Shown one piece after another: positions 37,531 through 49,211 of a stretch of DNA of 64,000 nt (positions are counted from its first letter, which is position 1; the number at the start of each line of letters is the position of its first letter). Below the pieces are notes generated by a model that was given only the letters and a program-made list of their open reading frames with translations, searched no databases and was not told the origin of the DNA. Origin of the DNA: Diadema setosum (Eukaryota; Echinodermata; Echinoidea; Diadematoida; Diadematidae). The position numbers and the translations under genes were made by a program. The stretch is taken from contig CM067067.1 in assembly GCA_033980235.1 (NCBI GenBank), forward strand, positions 12,366,401 to 12,430,400, written 5' to 3'.

Positions 37531-38234
37531 CATGTGGTATTTGTACGTCACCCCAATACACTACACACCAACAGTAACACAGATTTTGAATGTTCAGAAT
37601 TTACGAGACTACATGTATAAATGTATGATGTCTTCATATTTTCTTTCCTACAAAAATTTGCCAACCCAAACAATACATAACTTAAAAAAAAAGAAATTTA
37701 AGAAAAAACAAACTCCTATAAAGATTCAATAAACAATCACCGCATCAAAACATGCATCTTACGACTACTGTACACATCAAGTGAGTTAACTACACGAGAT
37801 GGGTGAACATGAATACCTATAAGAACAACAACCGTTATATTTTTCATGTTGGGGAGATGCACCAAATGAATCATTGAGTTAATTATGGGGTATCAGGGGG
37901 TCAGGAAGAATGAAAATGGTGTGGGGGGGTTGTGCTCCTAATCTGCCGGAACGTGTTTGTAGCTTCCGTTAAAATTGCGTGACAAGGGGATAAAAGTTTA
38001 TGCGGTTCATTCGGACATGTTTCCGAGGACAACTGAAAATGTGCATTGTATTTGCAGTGAAACTTTGTTAATTTCGCTGTACTGGAAGCTAGAGTGAGTT
38101 GTGTATGGGTATACATGTGTGTATAGCAAACATGGACTTGTGATACAAGAAACTACAATGTATTGATGTGTGGTTTCAAAATCTGAAAAAACAAAATCCA
38201 CCTTAAAAATACAGATGATACAGCTGTATGCACA

Positions 38235-38261
38235 ACCATGGAGCTGTTGTAGCTCCATGGT
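38235..38261. repeat. Small perfect hairpin
   Basis: accatggagct, a 5-base loop gttgt, then agctccatggt. Too short to assign a function. Confidence 0.7.
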
Positions 38262-38640
38262 ACACAAAATGCTAGATACAATGCACATATGCATTGTTGT
38301 TCAGTGTGAAAAAAAAAAAAGACCACCACTACAAATTGCAGTATAAAATGGAAGTGTAGGTGAGTTTTTACCAAGAATGATGTATGAGACTATGAGAGAG
38401 AGCCAAGACAGTCTGTGCACTATTGTTCTATGCTGTGTGACCTTGTACATAGCTGTTTCCTCACAACATAGCTGTTTCCTCACAACATATCATATTTATG
38501 GAACCTCTTGCACACTAATGGTGCACACTCCACCTCTGACAGTATTCTACAATTCACAAAACACTGCATCCACAGAATGAATTTGCTTGTCACCATACTG
38601 CACATATGTGAATTTCACTGTACACAGTAGGCCTACAATG

Positions 38641-38814
38641 TACAGTAAAATGACAGATATAGCAAGATACCTGATTTAACACAGTAATTTGGCAGGTCCT
38701 ATTCCTTTCGTATTCTTTAGAGTTAATGTCTGATATAACAAGATACAAGATATAACAAGGATATTTCAGTAGTCATAAGCAGCTGGTCAACCGTCATAAT
38801 GAGGTTTCACTGTA
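38641..38814. mobile_element. TA-flanked CAGT-ended MITE
   Basis: The left tip is tacagtaaaatgacagatat; the right tip is gtcataatgaggtttcactg then ta. The right tip is of the pogo/Tigger-like type (CAGTGAAACCTC read on the other strand). The left tip is more diverged. The interior repeats 'gatataacaagata'. Confidence 0.6.
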
Positions 38815-38841
38815 CATGCATGTCCTTAGTGCTCACATTGT

Positions 38842-38873
38842 GCAGGGAGGTGGAAGATCTTCCACCTCCCTGC
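38842..38873. repeat. 32-bp perfect loop-free palindrome
   Basis: Arms of 16 bp, gcagggaggtggaaga followed immediately by its complement, with no spacer. It lies between two CAGT-ended MITEs. Confidence 0.9.
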
Positions 38874-38913
38874 ATTGTGTTCCAACTTCACACAACAATA
38901 CATGTATTGCTTT

Positions 38914-39102
38914 TACAGTGGAAACTAGATACAGTATAAAGAGATCTGCTATAACAGACAATACCTGATATAACAAACTAATTTCTCCGGTCCCAATGAA
39001 ATTACAATTGTATTTCCTTTTTCTTGACTACTGATACAACAAATATATAAAGAACAAATTGTCTTGGTCCCGAGGATCTCATTATACTGAGTTTCCACCG
39101 TA
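38914..39102. mobile_element. TA-flanked CAGT-ended MITE
   Basis: The left tip is tacagtggaaactagataca; the right tip is ttatactgagtttccaccgta. TIRs are imperfect with TA at each end. No coding content. Confidence 0.7.
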
Positions 39103-39242
39103 TTTCTTTTGCTAAAGGTTTTACAAATGTTAGCATGTCCTTTCTCTCAAGTTCAGGAAAATTTTGTTTCAATGTTTCCTCAATTTTAGGTATCCTCTTT
39201 GACACAAGAGAAGTGCAAATTCATATGCAAAGGGAAGACAAA

Positions 39243-39422
39243 TACAATCAATTTTGTGTCGACCTCTCATAAGTCGAATAATCGTCGAAGTCGAAGGTCT
39301 TTTCAAGTCTTTATACTGTATTCTATTGATCTTAATCCTTCCTAAGTCAAAGTTTCTCTAAGTTGAAGCTACAATGTATTTCTTCAGTCTAAATAGATTT
39401 GACTTATGCAACGTTGACTGTA
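39243..39422. mobile_element. CAGT-ended MITE, family E, copy 2
   Basis: It shares the internal order and right tip (acgttgactg then ta) with the element at 37358-37530. The left tip (tacaatcaattttgtgtcga) is more diverged. Confidence 0.7.
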
Positions 39423-41544
39423 TTGTTGGCAGAGTCCTACATTTTGATGGATTATAATAAAATAGTGTTTGTTTATGCCACGATAGTGCTTTAAAATGAT
39501 TAAACCATTGGTTTAATCAACCTTGTTGGGCGAAGTTTTCCTTGTTTATCATAAAGCACACAGTCAGTAAACTTGCTGGGATATACAGCAAACAAGCAAA
39601 CAAGCAACACGCAAACAACAAAATCACACAGGGCTTTCAGATGTACAGGATAAATGACATCTTACATGCAACTCTGTAAATGGCCGTCAATACATTGTAG
39701 TCTCTTTTTAAAAGTAACTTTATTGCTTGCTATATCATGCTGCTCATTACATTAGTCCAATAGCATGAATAACACAAACATCAACACTGACATGGAGCAT
39801 TACATGTCTACTTGAAACAAGACATTCTAAATATATTTTTAATCATTTTTAAACACAAACAAACAATATTCAAGTAGTATTTATTGTTTTTTACCTAGAA
39901 CTTATCTGTCTTCCCTTCCCCCAAGTCAAAGATGGCATTAGAAAATTACCAACTTTGTGTGAAACTCCATAGCACTAGTTTATTTGAGGTGTCAAAGTAC
40001 AAGGTATACTGAATCAATGGCGTTTTCTTTCTGCAAATGGTTCAATTTCATTTTGACATTTAGACAATTGATTCAGGTTTTGATTAACATGTAATTGCAC
40101 ATATAGGGGGAAAGACCACTTTCAAATGGGTTACGAACACATAAAATAAATACAGTACATCATGGCTTGCCAGTAGCACACACAGCTATGGAATTAAACA
40201 CACATACATGTAATATGGCCTTGATGAGTTCACTCTACTATTCTCTACCTTGAAATGGTTAGATACTGATACAATAACAAAAAAATATTCATAAAATCTA
40301 GTACATTCATGTATATGCTTTAATAGACAGTAGATGATATACTATCAACAGTCAAATATAGGATAATCTTTGGTTTTTCCACACAGGATGTCGGAACTGC
40401 ACTTCAAGGAGACTCAAAGTTATAAAATAAACTGATAAAATATAACAAATTTCTCTGTATGTTGCATAGTTTGCAATTGTGCCCGGTAAGACAATTATGT
40501 AATCGGTAGAATTTATGATCATGTGGTACACTGACAGATTAAAAAAGAAATATAGCTTTTCCACGAAACAGTTACAAATGACCACCACTGGAGATGATAT
40601 GCAACACATCTGCTTACACAATTTGTGTGAGTTACTAATTTCATGAGTATAGGTCTACTGGCAACATGAGTGAAGATAAAAACACTGTAAAATATACACA
40701 TATTGCAGTACTGTAAAAGCTGTTATTTTCAAGACAGTTTAATTTTAGTGAATTTCACAAACCACAATTGGATCGCAAATTAATCAACACGCAAAAATGA
40801 TGCTGTGTGCTAGGGTAACAGTGCATTTTCAATAGTGTCAGTGTCAATTCGCGAAAAAATAACATCTCTTGAAAATGTCTGTAACCTCATTCGCGAAAAT
40901 AACAGCATTTTTATATACGATAATATTTCAAGTCATATGACTGTCCAACACATGTTTCTGTGGCACAGATAGGACAAATATATTGATATTTGGTATATCA
41001 GCAAAAGCATTACGAGGTTGTTTTATCATGTCATACACACGAACACAAATAGCAAAATTTGTTGGCAGGGAGATAGGAAATATAAATTTCAAGAGAAGAC
41101 AACTTTGTTGCTGTCCACAACATATGTACAATAACATGTATATGATTATATGATATATAGGATGAAATCTTCTTACATATAAACAGCCTGTCGGAATTGG
41201 CGTGAAAAGGCAGTTAGTGGTAAAAACCTTATGGGTTTGATCAAAGAATGGGATAACATTGGACTCAGTGACATACAAACTGGCTCTTTCCATATTACAT
41301 GTAACTAGCTCTGACTGATCTGTTATCACACATTGCTAAAAAGTATATTGCTAACAGAGTCTGCACACATTTTTGCAACCCTCTCTGAAAAACATACATA
41401 CTTTCCAAACAAGCCTCATTAAAAAAAAAATAATAAAGCTGCATGAAGGACATAAGTGCACCCTGAAAACATGTCCAAACCATAGATCGGACATCAGCTA
41501 ACCTGTGGAAGGGGCAACTATTCTCTTTTATCAGTGAATCTTCA
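39423..41544 (-). other. Possible 3' UTR of the - strand gene, otherwise no coding content
   Basis: No exon is recognisable. On the - strand, AATAAA signals occur at 39979-39984, 39880-39885 and 39718-39723, downstream of the stop codon at 41545. Any of them could end the transcript predicted from the exons at 41545-42451. Confidence 0.3.
40709..40918. mobile_element. TA-flanked MITE related to the one in the SLC34 3' UTR
   Basis: The left tip is tactgtaaaagctgttattt; the right side carries attcgcgaaaataacagc. The right tip is diverged. Internal 'cgcgaaaa' words are shared with 36498-36696. Confidence 0.6.
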
Positions 41545-42451
41545 TCATCTTCCCTCGTTGTCCTGAATGAATGTGGCGTGTCGAGAGACGAGATTAGCGA
41601 CTAGGGGTTCCTCCACTTCCTTCCCAGCATGCAACTGCTCATCTGACAGGACAATGTTGGTTTCTGAGTCAGGTGTCACTAAGGTGACCATCTTTCTCCT
41701 CTGCTCGAGAATGTTGGCCACTACCACCTACATTCATGCACAAATAAGGAGGATATTTGTAATTGTAAAATGCACACACTTACATCAATGAAGAAGAACC
41801 TATTAACAATCTATTAACAATCTACTCGTTGCTAATAAAGTTTGTCTTCTGCACAAAGCTGCAAGAGTAGCTCTGGTGATAACAATAGAAATTTGTCAGA
41901 GGTTTTATTGCAATCGATTGATAAATTTCACGAAATTTGAAAAATTGTCAAAAGTAAAGAGTTTGTTCCACATGAGCCTTCATACATATTCAAACATCGT
42001 GTCTTTATCATGATCCAAATATATACTTGAGATTGGTTTGAAAGGTTAGATGACCAGCATTATCATCCAAACCCTCTCAAACTCAAATACATTAAAAAAA
42101 AGGAAAGAAACAAAAATATGAATCAGAAATAAACAACAATAATGAAACAGCCTTAAAACTACATCTTGGTACTGTACAACAAGGAATGTTTGCATGCATT
42201 TTAATTTCGCGAATTTCGCGAGAGCCAAGATTTGCGGAAGGAAAAAGCACGCGAAAATTATTTTCTACACTACATTGTAAATGCAATGAATGGCAGCGAT
42301 AATTCACGAAAATTTCATGCCACAAAAATATCATGTTTTACAGTATCTAGTGGCATAAGAAACCTGCATTGTAAGCAGTAGTCACCTTACTCTGTGAAAT
42401 CATAACTGTAGCTGCTTTTGACTTGATGCTGTCACCTTGAGACACATTCAA
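41545..42451 (-). CDS. Unidentified gene, last two coding exons (partial)
   Basis: I do not recognise the protein. Two - strand segments behave like joined exons. The first, 42386-42451 (66 nt), is preceded by acceptor tttgcag and followed by donor GTGACT. The second, 41545-41727, is preceded by acceptor gaatgtag and ends at a TGA. Both are phase 0 and their 82-residue join is open. The joined peptide starts LNVSQGDSIKSKAATV, continues through ILEQRRK and an acidic segment, and ends IQDNEGR. It looks like a soluble, partly helical C-terminus with no transmembrane segment. G+C is higher than the flanks. A possible 18-nt micro-exon lies at 42629-42646 behind a strong pyrimidine tract. Earlier exons were not found. 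It would be convergent with SLC34. Confidence 0.4.
42190..42345. mobile_element. Degraded 'cgcgaa'-type MITE in the intron of the - strand gene
   Basis: The right end is atcatgttttacagta, and the body has aatttcgcgaatttcgcgag and cacgcgaaaatt. This resembles the MITEs at 36498, 40709 and 49351. The left boundary is uncertain. Confidence 0.45.
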
Positions 42452-42795
42452 CTGCAAACGTAGATCAATGGCACACCACTGTGTCCGCTATTAATCAGTG
42501 GGCACACATGTCTCGCAGACAAACGTGAAATCGAAAGACAATCCCCTTGTCCTCTCTTAAACTTATTGATCAGCGTTTCTACATGGGGGAGGGGGAGGCA
42601 TCCAGGCATTCAAGGACAACACATTCACCTTGCAAAGTCTGAGCAGCTACCAGGAAATGGGGTGAAAAGAGAGAGGTCCCCTACCTTGAATGACCATTTG
42701 AGAGGTACAATAAGACTTTGTGTTTGAATATTGAGCTCATTTCATTTTATTTCCAACAAAATGAATTGCAGTATGACATTTACATATAGGGCCTA
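42452..42795. other. Possible intron sequence of the - strand gene
   Basis: A G-rich patch at about 42582-42598 and a pyrimidine tract (on the - strand) at 42650-42680 ahead of the candidate micro-exon. Nothing else is seen. Confidence 0.3.
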
Positions 42796-43355
42796 TACAG
42801 TCAAACCTGCCGTACGCAGCCACTGAAAAATCCCCCCCCCCCCCAAGAGAAAAGCCATGTTAAAGACCCTGTGAATAGCCCCCACCTGTCTAACGCAGCC
42901 AGCGGGCACCAATTTTGTTTCCCACGGTGGATTTTAACCTGTCTATAGCGGCCACAGACCCATAGGGAGCCACACCCAAGCCAATAATTCAGCGTGTTCT
43001 TCTGCTTTGTAGCCATATGCCAGTCATTCATGGCTAACAGTTCAGTGATCGCATTGCTGCATTGACCTGCCATCCGGTCATAGTAATGCACTCATGAAAA
43101 GCATGCTTGCTGTACGCATGTTACTGTGCAACAACTCAATCAATACGGAATTGTTCAATACATGAAACATGTGCATATGATGGGCATATCTGCACATGCA
43201 TACCTACATGTTCATACTTAAATATGTATTCAACGATAATACATGTAGACCTACATGTAGGCCTACATGTAAGCAATACACATGAGGATAACCTGTCTAT
43301 AATGGTCACTCTTTTCATCTCAATTGGGTGGCCGCTATAGACAGGTTTAACTGTA
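42796..43355. mobile_element. TA-flanked CAGT-ended element, 556 bp
   Basis: The left tip after TA is cagtcaaacctgccgtacgc. The right tip is gctatagacaggtttaactg then TA. Both ends continue with 'cagcc.c' / 'gcggccac' words and the interior repeats 'acctgtctatagcggccac'. A C run lies at 42832-42844, and 'acatgtaggcctacatgt' repeats at about 43242-43270. No transposase. Confidence 0.75.
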
Positions 43356-43573
43356 CATAGTTATACAAAATCAATGCAACATTACAACGAAGGAAACTAT
43401 GAATGTAAATGCAATTATATACTGTGACTTTTATAACTACAGTGAAACCCCGTTATAACGAAGTCCGTGGGACCGGCGATATTACCTCGTTATAACCCGT
43501 ACCTCGTTATATCCGTACGCATCAAAAACAAAGAAAAACATAAGCACGACATCATTCCATCAAAGAAACTTAA

Positions 43574-43702
43574 GAACATCCTTTGCGTTGTTGGATGATG
43601 GATCATTTATTATTGAGAGAATAAAGGAAAATATTTGTGAACATCCTTTGCGTTGTTGGATGATGGATCATTATTATTGAGAGAATAAAGGAAAATATTT
43701 GT
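43574..43702. repeat. 65-bp tandem duplication inside the pogo-like element
   Basis: Two nearly identical adjacent units each start gaacatcctttgcgttgttg and end ggaaaatattt. The second lacks one T. Confidence 0.9.
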
Positions 43703-43794
43703 GAATTAGACAAAAAATTAAGCAGGGGCTTAAATGAGTTAAATCTTTATTGTAATTCTTGTTTGTTAAGTTTTTCTAAACACCAGCGCAAATT

Positions 43795-44950
43795 AACATA
43801 CAGGCGTTGTTTACCGTAACTTGGGAGGTATTTTTACGCTGTTGGTGCCCAGCGGGAATGCGATGATTTCATGAATCATTTCGGCTGTAATCTTGTACAA
43901 TGTATGATCGTTGCGTCCGAAGGGATTAAAAATGCGTTCTTTATTTCCTTCCGAAAATCTCTTCGCATTTTGTAAATCCGTTCTTGAAAAATATGGGACA
44001 GTATTGAATGTGGAAGGTTGTGATCCTTTTTACACAATGTACCTGGTAGACCATTCTGAAAGAAAGAAAAATCTTTATTGTGAAATGCAGTGTTAAAATT
44101 GTGATAATGAACAAACACAGATCTATTCAAACTAATAAATGCGTTTGATTCTTTTTCTGATTTAGGTTAACCTGCGTCATTCAACTTTTTTTACGCTACT
44201 GTCACCTGGCGAGATCGCGATGATTTCAAGAGTAACATACATGCGCTGTTTACCGTTAACTTGCGAGGTATTTTACGCTGTTGGTGCCCAGCGGGAATTC
44301 AATAATTTCATGAATCATTTCGGCTGTAATTTCATACAATGTATGATCGTTGCGCCCGAAAAGATTATAGATGCGTTCTTTATTTTCTTCCGAAAATCTC
44401 TTCGCGTTTTGTACATCCGTTCTTGAACTGTTAAATGCGTTTGTTTCTATTTCCGAACACCGATTAATATAGGTTAACATGTGTTATTCAACTACTTTTT
44501 ACGCTACTATCACCCGGCGAGATCGCGATGATTTCGTTAATTATTTCGGCTTTAATCGTACACTCTCATATTCAAATCAATTTGTTAAGTGATAATGAAC
44601 AAATCCAAATCTATTCAAACTAATAAATGCATTTGTTTCTTTTTCTGAACACCGATTAAGTAGGTTAACATACGATATTCAACTATTTTTACGCTTCCGC
44701 CACCTGGCGGGATCGCGACGATTTCATTAACTATTTCGGCTATAATCATACACACTCATATTCAAATCATCATTTGTTAAATGATTATGAACAAATTCAG
44801 ATCTAATCAAACCAATAATTGCGTTTGTTTCTTTGTTTGAACACCGATTAAGTAGGTTAACACGCGTTATTCAACTATATTTTTACGCTACTGTCATCCG
44901 GAGGGATCGCGATGAATTCATTATTTCGGCTTCAATCCACACTCATATTT
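43795..44950. repeat. Internal tandem array of about 190-bp units in the pogo-like element
   Basis: The phrase 'ggttaac...attcaact', then 'ttacgct', then 'gatcgcgatgattt' and 'atttcggct' recurs at about 44167, 44474, 44664 and 44857, with spacings near 190 bp for the last three. A longer unit with 'tttacgctgttggtgcccag' is present at about 43807 and again at 44246. Confidence 0.8.
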
Positions 44951-45538
44951 GCTAACCAGCAAAAGAAGTGGAAGTCGGAACTAAAAATGGATATAATGAT
45001 GAGTTGCACACGCATTTCAGTTGTCCATTTTTGGCCACAAGTGTCGCTACATGCAAAGTTTTTGAATGCGTTATCTTTTTCTTTTCTTTTTTTCTCGTTG
45101 CACTGTCGTCTGACCTAATATCACGCACGCGTATCCCGCGAAAAAGAAAATCGAATGATTATGTCGTCGGAAGGCATTCCTGTGTCTTATCGCGTGATTT
45201 AGAAGAAAATATGGAAGGAACGGTTCTCTGCAAAACGGGAAAAAGACGTGGATAGCGTGAATTCGGTTTTCAATGTTTCGTTTGTCGCATGTTTGAAAGC
45301 GGCAATTTAGTCAAGAAATGGAACCTCGTTATATCCGATCAAATTGCTTATGTTTTTCTTTATCATGATGCACCAAAATTGTCCTCGTTATAACCGGAAT
45401 CTCGTTATAACCGAACTCGTTATAACCGATTCGTTCTGCCATAGGTTTACACGCAAAGGAAAACGGGACCGACGCGATCACCTCGTTATAAGCGGTTCCT
45501 CGTTATAACCGAACTCGTTATAACGGGGTTTCACTGTA

Positions 45539-46163
45539 CATGTATGCTAAAACAAAGTTGGTGGAAATGGTGGGGACTGCTGAAAAGCAGGGTTTGTAGT
45601 CTGTAGTCCCCTGATGAGCAATGACTAACTACTGAATGAATGGAACCAGTGCAGATTGCTTAAAAAAGAAAGAGAAAGACCCGGAAGGAAAAAAAAAAAC
45701 ATACGCAGAGACACAAACACACACACAAACATAAGGCAGCTCTCTTATAGGAAAGGACGATGATGATGTTTGTCCTTTGCAGGCAATGACGACAACATCT
45801 TCTCGTATCACTACATTCCGTGAATGCAAAGATAGCTAATCAGTCCGATCCTTGCTCTAAACTATCTGGTGTAGTCTGGACATATGCAGTTATAGGAAAG
45901 GATAAGTGTCTTCCTGTTATTCCTTCCATGCTTATAGGAAGGGATAAGCATGGAGAGAATAACAGGAAGACACTAAGGAGGACTGGGGAAAATGGGCAAA
46001 GGAAGAGGAATTGAATGGTCAATATCAACGCACGCAATGCATGATAGAGCTTATCATGGTACAAAAGGAAATTATGCTTTACAACAATTACAAAAAAATA
46101 AAAAAATTGATAAGGAGAAAATAAGGATATTGAAATTACAGATTTCCAGAATAGAAAACTTCT
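45539..46163. other. Intergenic, one long hairpin
   Basis: No coding exon is supported. It contains the hairpin at 45905-45974 (separate entry), A runs near 45700 and a (CA)n stretch at about 45717-45727. Confidence 0.4.
45905..45974. other. 70-nt pre-miRNA-sized hairpin
   Basis: Left arm agtgtcttcctgttattcc then ttccatgcttat; right arm ataagcatgg then agagaataacaggaagacact. Thirty-one paired positions have two mismatches and a loop of about 8-9 bases. The size suits a microRNA precursor, but a MITE remnant or a template-switch inversion would look the same. Confidence 0.5.
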
Positions 46164-46323
46164 GGGCCCCATTTCATAAAAGATGTTAGGGTGGCAACTC
46201 TTGCTGGAATGGCAACTTCCAACAGCAACAGTCGATCAGGAAGCTGGATTCTTGCCATTACTATGACAATTGCCATTCCAGCAAAGAGTTGCTATCATAT
46301 CAACTTTTTATGAAATGGGGCCC
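46164..46323. mobile_element. GGGCCCC-ended palindromic MITE
   Basis: The left tip is gggccccatttcataaa; the right tip is tttatgaaatggggccc. Further in, gttgggaa-type words are replaced by paired blocks: gcaactcttgctggaatggc against gccattccagcaaagagttgc. The 160-bp element is almost wholly self-complementary. The end type resembles Harbinger-like MITEs; that assignment is inference. Confidence 0.8.
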
Positions 46324-47769
46324 TGCTATGCAGGAATTACAACAACAACAAAATCTTTCAATTAAAGGTAAAGGTATAAAAAATTAAAGGTTTTTGTTTG
46401 TTTTTGTTTTTGTTTTTTTGTTTTTTTTTATTTTGTTATCAAGAGGATTCCAAAATTCAGGGCTGGAAAAGGAGAACACAGATTTTGTAAAGATGGTCCT
46501 AGTCTATGGCAAGTGGAATTCATTGGATTGCCAGAGATTTCACCTCTCCCATATGGCTATACACATGCATACCTCGTACCGGTATATCAAGTATGAATAT
46601 CTTAATTCCACATTGGCCATAACCAGAGCTAAAAAATGGTATTTCTTTGATATCCATTACAGCAATATGGATGGAGAGGAGATTGCAATTTAAAAAAATA
46701 AAATAAAAAATTAACCAATTTGAAAAAAAAGGGAGCCATTTGAAAGCTTGCGCAAGAAGCAATAAGCCATAATTTCCAAATTCTTGTTATATCATCTGAA
46801 GGTGATGGACAGCAACTAATTACAACAGAATGACAAACCTTACAAAGGGAAATTATTCAAAGCACTCAAAACATAACTTTGGTACAAATCTGACAATAAG
46901 CCAACAATTGATTCATATCATGCACATTATTGATTTTTTTCCCCCAGACTGGCAACTACAGCTGTTCGTTAGTGTCCCACTGTTTAAACAGTGTGGTTTT
47001 CAGGTGGAACTGATGACCAGGAAAACAATCTTAATTGCAGTTTTGTTTGAATCATAACATTTGACATACATGGTGAATCTTGTGTATCCTTCATGCATTA
47101 ACAAAAGAAAACAACAAATTTCATAATCATATCTGCTATACCTGCTAAACCACTTCAAGGCTGCAGGTAACCAGTTCATTGAGCCATGTCTATAGTCATA
47201 CCAGAGTCTAGGATATCCTTGTGACTCAGCCTAAGTTGATCATATCAAAATTTGACAGTCATGATGGTCTCAGTGGCTAAACTATGAATATGATTTATAT
47301 TAAAAAAAAAGATAGATAGATACAGTTAAGTAAATTAATAATTATGTACATAAATAAATCATATAAACTTCTCATCTATCACAGTCCCATCATCACATGC
47401 ATTTTTGTTCCTTAAAAGTGTGTGTGTGTGTTTTAATATGATGCAAACTGACTGAGATATCAATCATTTTATACAAACAAGTAAATATTTTCATCAATTA
47501 ATAATATAGTGCCATAGAATATGAATTTATACCTAATGATCTTCATATTTTCTTTAAAACGTGATCAAGTTTCAGAAGTTTTCTGCAGAAAGTAATCATA
47601 GATCAATTATCTGAAGTTAGCACAACAAAAGTAATTTCCAACCCATATATGGTTCAGTGTGTTTTAGTTATTTTAGTTATAAGAGGATTTAAAACATTTT
47701 AATTTTTCTAGCATAATTAAAGAGCACTTGATTTAGCACTTACAGAAGGCAGAGGGAATAGTCTATCTT
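46324..47769. other. Intergenic, no gene seen
   Basis: T-rich tract at 46388-46438 and a short (GT)n at about 47419-47430. No exon is supported. Confidence 0.45.
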
Positions 47770-48135
47770 TTAAAGGGGATGGCTAGTAACTGATCAGTGG
47801 GAATCAGTGGGAATGCTGGGGATGGTTGTTCCAATCCTTGTGGGATTCATTTAAGAGTATGTTTTATATATTTATTGTTGTGTGAAAATCATTTGCTTCA
47901 GAATGGTCTCATATTCAAGTAATGTGCAGTTTAATGTTAACGATTGCCCTGTCACTGTACAGGCATGCTGACCTGGAAACATTACACTGCACATTACTTG
48001 AATATGAGGCCATTCTGAAGCAAATAATTTTCACATAACAATAGATACATAATGTACTCTTAAATGAATCCCACAAGGACTGGAACAATCATCCCCCAGC
48101 GTTCCCACTGATCAGTTACTAGCCATCCCCTTTAA
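47770..48135. mobile_element. TTAA-flanked palindromic MITE, family D
   Basis: The left tip is ttaaaggggatggctagtaa, then ctgatcagtggga. The right tip carries the exact complement, ending ccatcccctttaa. The whole 366 bp folds on itself: catattcaagtaatgtgcag on the left pairs with a matching block on the right, around a short loop near 47950. The left arm has a small extra tandem copy of 'atcagtgggaa'. Confidence 0.9.
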
Positions 48136-48653
48136 GCGATGGTTGGACTGAAAGTTTGAGAATTCTTATCTTTTTAACAAATTGTCTGATCTTCCTCAAA
48201 TTTCACTAATGTGTTTCATTACTATTGCTGCATTCATTCAATCCACATATGATTTTGGGGTGAAATTCCCCTTTTCCCTTACGTAACACACAAGAGTTAT
48301 AGGGTCAGTGAAATGAGCACACAACTTGCCCCCGTATTATCTCTACTGTCAGCAAACACAGAATTCTATTTACCCTCACTGCAGTACAACACATTAATTA
48401 GGCAACATCTTCTTACCACACTAGTTGACTAAAGTCAACCTCAGACATTTTACGGGGTCAAACTGTCCTATCCACTAACACTGCTTGTGAATCACAAGTT
48501 AAATATATCACAGTCTGAATGGTCAAGCTCCAAGGATTCAGATACAGGTAATAATCTCCCTCAAGTCTGTTGTACTTCTTACTGTGGACAGGATATGGGG
48601 GGGGGGGAGATTTAACAGCCAATTACCTCAAATTACCTTTATCGCAACTATAC
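48136..48653. other. Intergenic, no gene seen
   Basis: Ordinary sequence with a G run at 48597-48607. No exon is supported. Confidence 0.4.
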
Positions 48654-48878
48654 TACTATATACGCTGAATATTTTGCGAGGTTTTTATTTTCGCGAATTT
48701 CACGAATTTAAAGACATGCGAAAATATTGAGTCTGATCCCAGTATGAATGTGACGTGCATATTAACAATTAGCTGTTCAGTACTGTACTCTACTATTGCA
48801 AATTTGACATTTGTGAAATTGTCGGAAAGTCCCGATTCATGAAAATTTAGACTCCCTAAATATATGGCATATACAGTA
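48654..48878. mobile_element. 'Cgcgaa' TA-MITE, family F, copy 1
   Basis: The left tip is tactatatacgctgaatatt; the right tip is aatatatggcatatacagta. It shares its interior (ttttgcgaggtttttatttt; gcgaaaatattga) with the copy at 49351. Confidence 0.75.
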
Positions 48879-49055
48879 TACTGCATATGCCATATATTTA
48901 GCGAGACTAATTTTATGTCAATCGTTACATGTGCACTGCACATTCATGTCAAGATCAGAGATAATAATTTCACGTGTTGTTCAGTTTGCAAATAGTACCC
49001 AACTCTTGAAATATGCAAAAATAAAAACCTTGCAAAATATATGGTGTATACAATA
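48879..49055. mobile_element. Family F MITE, copy 2, abutting copy 1
   Basis: It begins tactgcatatgccatatatt immediately after copy 1 ends, so the junction is a perfect palindrome (48857-48902 region). It ends near atatatggtgtatacaata at 49055. Confidence 0.65.
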
Positions 49056-49211
49056 CTGTCTAGTCCACCAATGTCAACTCAACACACACTACTAATCTAT
49101 ACTGATAATTGAAATGATAGTCTGATTGACAAGTGAATAACTGCTGAACCAAAATCTCAAGATGAATTTTAATTGTTTATATCACGTCTCATCTAAAAAT
49201 GGCATAGATAG

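Larger units (their letters stand above)
43438..45538. mobile_element. pogo/Tigger-like non-autonomous DNA transposon, 2.1 kb
   Basis: The TIR starts cagtgaaaccccgttataac at 43440 and is mirrored by the end at 45536, with TA on both sides. Subterminal repeats of 'cctcgttataaccg' continue inwards for about 100 bp (left) and 220 bp (right). CAGT ends, the 'cgttata' word and a TA target are typical of pogo/Tigger elements in the Tc1/mariner superfamily. The interior holds no transposase, only tandem repeats (separate entries). Short ORFs inside are repeat-derived. Confidence 0.85.

Noticed and set aside
43795..44950. CRISPR-like array of regularly spaced repeats
   Set aside because: Units are about 190 bp, spacers are not unique, the host is eukaryotic and the array lies inside a TIR transposon.
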